Shown here piece by piece: positions 56,561-64,000 of a stretch of 64,000 nt of DNA. The notes under the pieces were generated by a model that was not told the origin of the DNA, ran no database searches, and saw nothing but the letters and a program-made list of their open reading frames with translations. The first letter of the stretch is position 1. Each line of letters starts with the position of its first letter. Origin of the DNA: Syngnathus acus (taxonomy: Eukaryota; Chordata; Actinopteri; Syngnathiformes; Syngnathidae); the NCBI RefSeq assembly GCF_901709675.1, contig NC_051098.1, positions 1,171,500-1,235,499 of the forward strand. Reading direction: 5' to 3'. Both the position numbers and the translations under genes were made by a program.

Positions 56561-57468
56561 ATATGTGTGAAGGCCACAATAATGATCAAGACAGCAAAAA
56601 TATTTCTAATTGGTTTTGATAGATACAAAGGGGGAACATGGAAGGTTTTCAAAATTTTTGATATTTGTGACTCCAGTATCAAGAGTAAGCATTTCTTTTT
56701 AATTATAAGTGTAATTGGCATCAACGAAAATGAGAACGATAATCTTCAAGGTGATAGTGTAAGTGGCAGAAGGAAACTGTGTATATTGTTTTTTAAACAT
56801 TATTTTTAGTATCATTACCGTAATTTTCGGACTATAAGTCGCTCCGGAGTACAAGTCGCATCAGCCATAAAATGCCCAAAAAAGTGAAAAAAAACATATA
56901 TGTCGCTCCGGAGTATAAGTCGCATTTTGGGGGGCAATTTATTCGACAAAATTCAACACCAAGAACAGTCATGAACGAGCAACAACAGGCTAAACGATAG
57001 GTATGCTAACGTGACATAAACACAAACGAAGAGCTGAGAACGGCCCTGACGTAACATTCAGAGTTATTTAAAAAAAACTATTACATAAATAACACGTTTA
57101 TAAAACCATCTGTGTCACTTTAATTCATTAAATCCATCGATCGTCCTTTGTCAACAATGTGTGCGCGCCGCTGACGGCGCTTGCACTTCAAAATATTCCA
57201 CAGGCCCATATAACGATATATAAATTAGAAATCAAATAACCATTATATAAGCAATAATATTATCAAACCATCTGTGCACTCTAAATCATTAAATCCATCG
57301 ATCAAATTCCTCGTCCTTTGTCAACAACGCCGCGCGTGAGCCCTGACGTCAGCCTCGTCGTTATTCCACAGATCTAGTATATAACTATATTGTAGCCTTA
57401 ACAAAGTACAAGGAAAGACGTGGGTTTGGTAAAACGGCTCTTTATTTAACAAAACAAACTTCGAGGCG

Positions 57469-57835
57469 CGGCGGCTCGGTGGCGCACTGGGTAGCACGTC
57501 CGCCTCACAGTTAGGAGGGTGCGGGTTCGATTCCACCTCCGGCCCTCCCTGTGTGGAGTTTGCATGTTCTCCCCGGGCCCGCGTGGGTTTTCTCCGGGCA
57601 CTCCGGTTTCCTCCCACATCCCAAAAACATGCTTGGTAGGCCGATTGAAGACTCCAAATTGTCCCTAGGTGTGAGTGCGAGTGCAAATGGTTGTTTGTCT
57701 CTGTGTGCCCTGCGATCGGCTGGCAACCGGTTCAGGGTGTCTCCCGCCTACTGCCCGTTGACGGCTGGGATAGGCTCCGGCACTCCCGCGACCCCCGTGG
57801 GGACTAAGCGGTTCAGAAGATGGATGGATGGATGG
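57469..57835 (+). mobile_element. tRNA-derived SINE (AFC-like), full length with 12-bp duplication
   Basis: 367 bp: tRNA head (GCGCACTGGGTAGCACGTCC box A, GCGGGTTCGATTCC box B), a body with the CATGTTCTCCCCG and GGTTTCCTCCCACATCC signatures of this teleost family, and tail GACTAAGCGG..AGAAGATGG then (ATGG)n. Perfect target duplication AACTTCGAGGCG (57457-57468, 57836-57847); copy A preserves the empty site. Its tail resembles the RTE LINE end at 61870-61917, pointing to that LINE as its mobilising partner. Confidence 0.93.
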
Positions 57836-58262
57836 AACTTCGAGGCGTGTGGCGGCGTGGTATTCCAGCCACTGAGGTGGAAGAGAGATCCATAGAATAG
57901 GACCGGGCGTGCGTAAAAGCCATGACCGAGCCCCATCCACCGTCCCCGGACAGCCACCCGGCCGAGCGCCGGCCCTCGACTTCCATCCACGGAGGTGAAA
58001 GAGAGATCCCTAGAGTAGGACCGGGCGTGCGTAAAAGCCATGTACGAGCCCCATCCACCGTCCCCGGACAGCCACCCGGCCGAGCGCCGGCCCCCGACTT
58101 CAATCCACGGAGGTGAAAGAGAGCTCCTTAGAGTAGGACCGGGCGTGGGTAAAAGCCATAATAGTTTTTCAAACCTTCTGTGTCACTCCAAATCCTTAAA
58201 TCCTTCAAACTCTTCGTCCGCCGTGTCACTTAGAAACAAAGCCGCTAATGATGCCGGTAGTA

Positions 58263-59332
58263 CAGTGCCTTGCAAAAGTATTCGGCCCCCTTGAACCTTT
58301 CAACATTTCGCCACATTTCAGGCTTCAAACATAAAGATATAAAATTTTAATTTTTTGTCAAGAATCAACAAGTGGGACACAATCGTGAAGTGGAACGAAA
58401 TTTATTGGATAATTTAAACTTTTTTAACAAATAAAAAACTGAAAAGTGGGGCGTGCAATATTATTGGCCAAAAGGTTCGATTTTGGTTTCATCTGACGAG
58501 AGCACCTTCTTCCACGTTTGGTGTGTCTCCCAGGTGGCTTGTGGCAAACTTTAAACGAGACTTTTTATGGATATCTTTGAGAAATGGCTTTCTTCTTGCC
58601 ACTCTTCCATAAAGGCCAGATTTGAGCAGTGCACGACTGATTGTTGTCCTATGGACAGACTCTCCCACCTCAGCTGTAGTTATCTGCAGTTCATCCAGAG
58701 TGATCATGGGCCTCTTGGCTGCATCTCTGATCAGTCTTCTCCTTGTTTGAGATGAAAGTTTGGAGGGACGCCCGGGTCTTGGTAGATTTGCAGTGGTCTG
58801 ATACTCCTCCCATTTCAATATAATTGCTTGCACAGTGCTCCTTGAGATGTTTAAAGCTTGGGAAATCTTTTTGTATCCAAAACCGTCTTTAAACTTCTCC
58901 ACAACAGTATCTCGGACCTGCCTGGTGTGTTCCTTTGTCTTCATGGTTCTCTCTGCGCTTTAAACAGAACCCTGAGACTATCAAAGAGCAGGTGCATTTA
59001 TACGGAGACTTGATTACACACAGGTGCATTCTATTTATCATCATCAGTCATTGAGGACAACATTGGATCATTCAAAGATCCTCACTGAACTTCTGGAGTG
59101 AGTTTGCTGCACTGAAAGTAAAGGGGCCGAATAATATTGCACGCCCCACTTTTCAGTTTTTTATTTGTTAAAAAAGTTTAAATTATCCAATAAATTTCAT
59201 TCCACTTCACGATTGTGTCCCACTTATTGATTCTTGACAAAAAATTAAAATTTTATATCTTTATGTTTGAAGCCTGAAATGTGGCGAAATGTTGAAAGGT
59301 TAAAGGGGGCCGAATACTTTCGCAAGGCACTG
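58263..59332 (-). mobile_element. Tc1-like DNA transposon, internally deleted
   Basis: 1,070 bp with long inverted ends starting CAGTGCCTTGCAAAAGTATT, flanked by TA (58261-58262, 59333-59334). About 0.5 kb shorter than typical fish Tc1. The inverted repeats are long, with outer and inner matching blocks. Confidence 0.95.
58489..58944 (-). pseudogene. Tc1 transposase N-terminal half
   Basis: Starts MKTKEHTRQVRDTVVEKFKD, with paired helix-turn-helix DNA-binding domains (YKKISQALNISRSTVQAII; a GRPSKLS AT-hook-like linker; LDELQ...VHRTTISRALLKSGLYGR). It then reads RRKPFLKDIHKKSRLKFA and jumps to NVEEGALVR, losing the DDE catalytic domain (the first D of TDESK would follow here). It could still bind transposon ends, possibly as a repressor, but no evidence shows expression. 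Confidence 0.9.
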
Positions 59333-59666
59333 TACATCGCGGTTCGTTTATCGCGGTTTCACTTTTTTGGGGGGGAAAATTTTTGAAAAAAAACACATAA
59401 CTCGCTCCTTATTATAAGTCGCCCCCCCACCCAAACTATGAAAAAAAACCGCGACTTATAGTCCGAAAATTACGGTACTTTTTGGGAGGAGGGTCAGTAA
59501 TGCTTGTGAGGAGATGAATGAAGGAACGAGGTAAAAGTAAAAGGGAGTGTTCTATAAATTTTTGGTTCTTTGCCAGATGTAATTATTTGGAGGGATGAAT
59601 TCAAACTGAAAATGTGTAATTCAATGTGAAAGTTAAAGCAAAATTAAATTGATTTAGTGGAAGAAA

Positions 59667-59740
59667 CCCTCCGTGAGTCGTCACCTTATCGTGGTGGAGG
59701 GGTTTGCGTGCCCTTATGATCCTAGGAGCCATGTTGTCTG
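59667..59740 (+). ncRNA. Possible degraded HDV-like ribozyme at RTE 5' end
   Basis: P1 CCCTCCG (59667-59673) pairs with TGGAGGG (59695-59701), and P3 TCAC/GTGG (59681-59684, 59691-59694) around a 6-nt loop sits directly before it, the same layout as at 46219. A CCTAGGAG block takes the place of J4/2. P2 and P4 do not pair convincingly and the CNRA core is not met, so this copy is probably inactive if the fold is real. Confidence 0.4.
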
Positions 59741-59825
59741 GGGCTTCATGCCCCTGGTAGGGTCACCCATGGCAAACGGGTCCTAGGTGAGGGGCCAGAC
59801 AAAGCACGGCTCACATTAGCCCCTT

Positions 59826-60900
59826 ATGACGATAAAAACAAATGGATCTCGTTTTCCCTCGCCCGGACGCGGGTCACCGGGGCCCCCCTCTGGAGCCAGG
59901 CCTGGAGGCGGGGCTCGAAGGCGAGCGTCTGGTGGCCGGGCCTTCGCCCATGGGGCCCGGCCGGGCACAGCCCGAAAAGGAAACGTGGGTCCCCCTTCCC
60001 ATGGGCTCACCACCTGTGGGAGGGGCCAAAGGGGTCGGGTGCAGTGTGAGCTGGGCGGCGGCCAAAGGCAGGGACCTTGGCGGTCTGATCCCCGGCTGCA
60101 GAAGCTGGCTCTTGGGACATGGAATGTCACCTCTCTGGCTGGAAAGGAGCCCGAGCTGGTGTGCGAGGCAGAAAAGTTCCGACTAGATATAGTCGGACTT
60201 GCCTCCACGCACAGTTTGGGTTCCGGTACAAGCCCTCTCGAGAGGGGCTGGACTCTCTTCCACTCTGGAGTTGCCCACAGTGAGCGGCGTCGAGCAGGTG
60301 TGGGTATACTTATTGCCCCCCGGCTGGGCGCCTGTACATTGGGGTTCACCCCGGTGAACGAGAGGGTAGCCTCCCTCCGCCTTCGGGTGGGGGGACGGGT
60401 CCTGACTGTTGTTTGTGTCTATGCACCAAACGGCAGCGCAGAGTACCCACCCTTCTTGGAGTCCCTGGAGGAAGTGCTGGAGAGCGCTCCTTCTGGGGAC
60501 TCCATCGTTCTACTGGGTGACTTCAATGCTCACGTGGGCAATGACAGTGAGACCTGGAAGGGCGTGATTGGGAGGAACGGCCCCCCCGATCTGAACCCGA
60601 GCGGTGTTCTATTATTGGACTTCTGTGCTCGACACGGATTTTCTATAATGAACACCATGTTCAAGCATAAGGGTGTCCATGTGTGCACTTGGCACCAGGA
60701 CACCCTAGGCCGCAGTTCGATGATCGACTTTGTAGTCGTGTCATCGGATTTGCGGCCGCATGTTTTGGACACTCGGGCGAAGAGAGGGGCGGAGCTGTCA
60801 ACTGACAGGTGTGTTGGGTTGGCTCCGATGGTGGGTTGGCTCCGATGGTGGGGGAAGATGCTGGTCCGACCTGGCAGACCCAAACGCTCTGTGGGCGGTT
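59826..60900 (+). pseudogene. RTE endonuclease ORF
   Basis: Open frame from 59826 through the endonuclease: [29 protein letters not shown], the core [16 protein letters not shown], HTWxQD-type [18 protein letters not shown], ending at RPGRPKRSV, where the internal deletion joins motif-B-proximal RT sequence in another frame. The first ~90 residues are low-complexity and may be translated leader. The corresponding protein at 8017-8757 is frameshifted. Confidence 0.8.
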
Positions 60901-61886
60901 CGGTCCCTGTATCACCGATGCCAGAGTTTGGTCCGCATTTCCGGCAGTAAGTCGGATTCGTTCCCAGTGAGGGTTGGACTCCGCCAAGGCTGCCCTTTGT
61001 CACCGATTCTATTCATAATTTTTATGGACAGAATTTCTAGGCGCAGCCGAGGCGTTGAGGGGGTCCGGTTTGGGGACCTCAGCATCACGTCTCTGCTTTT
61101 TGCAGATGACGTGGTGCTGTTGGCTTCTTCAGGCCGTGATCTCCAGCTTTCACTGGAGCGGCTCGCAGCCGAGTCTGAAGCGGTCGGGATGAGGGTCAGC
61201 ACCTCCAAATCCGAGTCCATGGTCCTCGATCGGAAAAGGGTGGAATGCCCTCTCCGGATCGGGGATGAGATCCTGCCCCAAGTGGAGGAGTTTAAGTATC
61301 TTGGGGTCTTGTTCACGAGTGAGGGGAGGATGGAGCGCGAGATCGACAGGCGGATCGGTGCAGCGTCGGCAGTAATGCGGACTCTGTACCGGTCCGTTGT
61401 GGTAAAGAGAGAGCTGAGCCAAAAGGCAAAGCTCTCAATTTACCGGTCGATTTAGCTCCTACCCTCACCTATGGTCACGAGCTATGGGTCGTGACCGAAA
61501 GAACGAGATCCCGGATACAAGCGGCCGAAATGAGTTTTCTCCGCAGCATGTCCGGGCTCTCCCTGAGAGATAGGGTGAGAAGTTCGGTCATCCGGGAGAG
61601 ACTCGGAGTAGAGTCGCTACTCCTCCACGTTGAGAGGAGCCAGATGAGGTGGCTCGGGCATCTCATCAGGATGTCTCCTAGACGCCTCCCTGGGGAGGTG
61701 TTCCGGGCATGTCCCACCGGTAGGAGACCCCGGGGACGACCCAGGACGCGCTGGAGAGACTACATCTCTCGGCTGGCCTGGGAACGCCTTGGGATCCCCC
61801 GGGAGGAGCTGGATGAAGTGGCTGGGGAGAGGGAAGTCTGGGAGTCCCTCCTGAAGCTGCTGCCCCCGCGACCCGACCCCGGATAA
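60760..61886 (+). pseudogene. RTE RT remnant (motif B to C-terminus)
   Basis: RT resumes at [19 protein letters not shown] with motif B VGLRQGCPLSPILF, motif C LLFADDVVLLASS and thumb YLGVLFTSEGRMEREIDRR. It is broken by a frame change with a TAG at about 61453, then ends in RSQMRWLGHLIRMSPRRLPG and LLPPRPDPG with TAA. Motif A (FVDLEKAFD) is lost in the internal deletion, so it is inactive. Confidence 0.85.
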
Positions 61887-61929
61887 GCGGAAGAAGATGG
61901 ATGGATGGATGGATGGATAGTGCAAGAAA

Positions 61930-63334
61930 ATATGGGAAGGTGGAAATATTGAAGTTACAGCTCAACACAAAGTGTCAAATAGTCAAAAAGTATGAGATGT
62001 GAGCAAACTAAATGGGGAGTTAAATTATGTTCCAGCATTATGCATATTGGCAAGCGACGAGAGGACAGTAGACCAAACAATTAGATATAAATTTTGGATT
62101 TAAAATAAATATGGGACATTTTAATTGAAGAGTAGGAAAGGTTCCTTTAATAATTTAATATTTTATGTTTTTTGTGTGTTGTGGGATGACAGTTTATCGG
62201 TAATGGTGCATGAATATCAAGTCTGTGCTTGTGGTGTGGCGTTTGTGTAATGTGAATGGTTAAAGTGATTCAAAGTTGGGGTGATGTGATCACAGCAGAG
62301 GATAAAATTCCTCTCACCTGAAAAATATATAGATACTACAGATTTGAAAAAGCAACAGTGATCAGGTCTAATTTTACACTAAATCTGGGTTTAAGATTAA
62401 TCTGGGTCACCATTGACAACAAAAGACTTCAATGGAGAAGGCCCATTTCAAGATTGTGACAAGACGTGACTTTACCAGCATTGACCATCAAGACTCTGAG
62501 CCAAGACAGTGTATGATTACAAATCTGGACTTACCTGACATTGTGACGAAATGCATGTGACGGAATTTGTGACGACTTGTTCTGTTTTGATGTTTTACCT
62601 GATTGTATTGCAGCCTCTAACCGCAACCCAGGGAGCAGATTGTGCTGTATTTGTGGAACTCGTATTTACTTTGCAGGTTGTCAACTGCAGTCTTGGAGAA
62701 TTTTGTGTCATGTCTGTGAAAATGCATTAACAACTAACCCCTTACTTTTCATAATGAGTTTGTAAATGTGATCGTTCTCAGGACAGGCTCGGCAAGCTCC
62801 AGTTTTCAATTTGATACGTTTGACGTGTCCGTGTGTGGATTATCTTTTGTGTATCATTGTGAATTTTACTTTTACTTTTTGGTATTATGGACGTTTATTG
62901 CGGGGAGAGCTGCATGCACAGCTACAAGAGCGTGATGGCTTTTGTTCATACAGCCATGTGAGAGGCTGCCAGTCGAGTTTCAGGGACTGAGAATTGGTGA
63001 TTCCAGGCCAGGATGGCATCTGGAGGTACACCGAAGTCCAGCTGGCGATGGGTATGTTATCATGGACATTGTTATTTTTACTTTTTATCCATAGTGACAC
63101 ATTTTTTAGAATGTGTCAAAAGGGGGAGGGGGAAAAAACAAAAAACAATGGGGGGAATTGTGAGATTTTAAGTGTTTTCAGATTTGATGGTTTTTAAGTC
63201 TTCAACATGCTAGATGGAGGAGAAGAAGCAGCTTGGCAGAAATGAAGTAAATGGGAGACAACATCGTGAAATGGAGCCAAAGCGTGGTGATGAGGGGGGA
63301 GAGTTTTAAAATAGCTTATAATAAATTATAGACC
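61930..63334. other. Unassigned region
   Basis: 1.4 kb of AT-rich sequence. I saw no convincing exon or known repeat. A 62880-63060 stretch is less AT-rich but has no recognisable protein match on either strand. Confidence 0.5.
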
Positions 63335-63470
63335 AGGGGTGTCCAAACTACGGCCCGCGGGCCAACTGCGGCCCGCGGTCCAGTTTTTATTGGCCCGCAG
63401 CAAAGAAGAAGTACTGGGCAGGCTAACGAGTTAGCGGAAAGATTCTAATTCGCGATCGTGCTAACATGCG
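63335..63470 (+). repeat. hAT (Charlie-like) left end fragment
   Basis: CAGGGGTGTCCAAACTACGG and CCCGCGGGCC, a standard Charlie-like terminus like the right end at 40069. No matching right end before the window closes. Confidence 0.75.
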
Positions 63471-63729
63471 CAAACGGACCTCTAAAGGAAATTAAACGAA
63501 CATTTGGAGCAATACTACATTGTCCTAAAGGTTAGACACATATGATCATTCATTTCTCTTGTTAGGAGACACACTTACATCGCCAATGACTCCTGTACCA
63601 CTGTAACCGACATATGTACAAGAACGTAAAAAAGGAAGTGGTATCGCCTGAAAACCGCCTTCAAAATAAATCACCCTACCTCAAATCAAAGCATGGCTGA
63701 ATAACATAAATAACATGGAGAATTCTTAA

Positions 63730-64000
63730 CACAAACTGTAAATATGTTTTTAGAACAACTTTTATTATTATACATTTTTTTATAACAAGGTAGAAGTGTA
63801 CATACTGTAAATATGTTCTTAGAACTCTTATTATTATAACAATTTTCTATAACAAGGTACAACACTGTAAATATGTTTTTAGAACTCTTATTATAATCTT
63901 TTTTTTTTAAAAAAAGGTACAAGTGTACGCACTGCAATTGTGTGGGCACTCCTTGCCTTCTGCTGGCGTGTGGGCAAGTTTTGTGCCATAATTCCTCAAT
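63730..64000. repeat. ~68-bp tandem repeat of the 5335 element family
   Basis: TAGAAC units at 63751, 63820 and 63880, followed by GTGTGGGCACTCC and CTTCTGCTGGC as in 8885-8930. It is a second copy of the 5335-9046 element without the LINE, cut by the right window edge. Confidence 0.85.

Larger units (their letters stand above)
56818..59475. mobile_element. TA-flanked fold-back element, copy B
   Basis: Ends CCGTAATTTTCGGACTATAA and ...TCCGAAAATTACGG with TA outside (56816-56817, 59476-59477). Colinear with copy A but with two rather than three 162-bp units (57131, 57292). It also lacks a ~120-bp stretch (18574-18690 in A) and carries its own SINE and Tc1 insertions. Net length about 1.2 kb. 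Three 118-bp units at 57909, 58027 and 58145. Confidence 0.8.
59667..61917 (+). mobile_element. RTE LINE (Rex3-like), 5'-complete, internally deleted
   Basis: Same family as 5739-8771, with the 5' leader intact. Target duplication TAGTG(G/C)AAGAAA at 59655-59666 and 61918-61929 (11 of 12). The 3' tail is (ATGG)n at 61896-61917. An internal deletion of about 1.1 kb removes linker and RT fingers. The leader starts CCCTCCGTGAGTCG and resembles the first ~130 nt of the 46219 LINE. Confidence 0.9.

Noticed and set aside
62885-63100. Possible BCAS3 upstream exon (frame beginning IASWTSVYLQMP)
   Set aside because: Only a vague ASWT-like similarity; no clean acceptor/donor pair in the right phase and the rest does not match.

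Overview
The window reads as intronic and intergenic DNA of a ray-finned fish, most likely a percomorph teleost. The clues are Rex1- and RTE-type LINEs, a BEL/Pao element, tRNA-derived SINEs whose (ATGG)n tails match the RTE LINE beside them, many hAT deletion derivatives with 8-bp target duplications, and fold-back elements with TA duplications. The only host gene I can support is three coding exons on the minus strand (36524-36615, 34996-35189, 28529-28626). They splice in phase and match the C-terminal part of BCAS3. Nearly everything else is mobile DNA, much of it nested.

Layout. 1-3880: BEL/Pao retrotransposon (minus, running off the left edge), with an L2-like LINE end at 3826-4665. 5335-9046: a TA-flanked element split by an RTE LINE (5739-8771, 11-bp target duplication). 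9050-11330: microsatellites. 11393-14531: two hAT derivatives on either side of a LINE fragment with a restriction-like endonuclease. 14700-18960: a TA-rich tract filled by two TA-flanked elements, one split by a hAT with much of its transposase. 19030-28400: one L2/CR1-like LINE (minus) broken by a solo LTR (itself holding a hAT), by a Rex1-plus-LTR compound and by an open-frame Rex1 copy. 28400-36700: BCAS3 exons, with copia, gypsy, hAT and SINE pieces in the introns. 36764-45500: a TA element, two more hATs, a SINE, a Penelope fragment and an LTR with a primer-binding-site-like sequence.

46094-50275: a nearly full-length LINE with a C-terminal zinc finger, flanked by 125-bp direct repeats that differ at one base. 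Its first ~70 nt fold as an HDV-like self-cleaving ribozyme whose first base is the first base after the left repeat. 50700-53500: a second LINE type with a dead reverse transcriptase. 53910-54322: a solo LTR. 54323-56455: unassigned. 56818-59475: a TA element carrying a SINE and a deleted Tc1 transposon. 59667-61917: a second, internally deleted RTE copy. 61930-64000: mostly unassigned, ending in the same ~68-bp repeat seen at 5650.

No prokaryotic features, CRISPR arrays or standalone tRNA genes were seen. The best candidate for something new is the 5' ribozyme of the 46219 LINE, combined with its unusually long target duplication.
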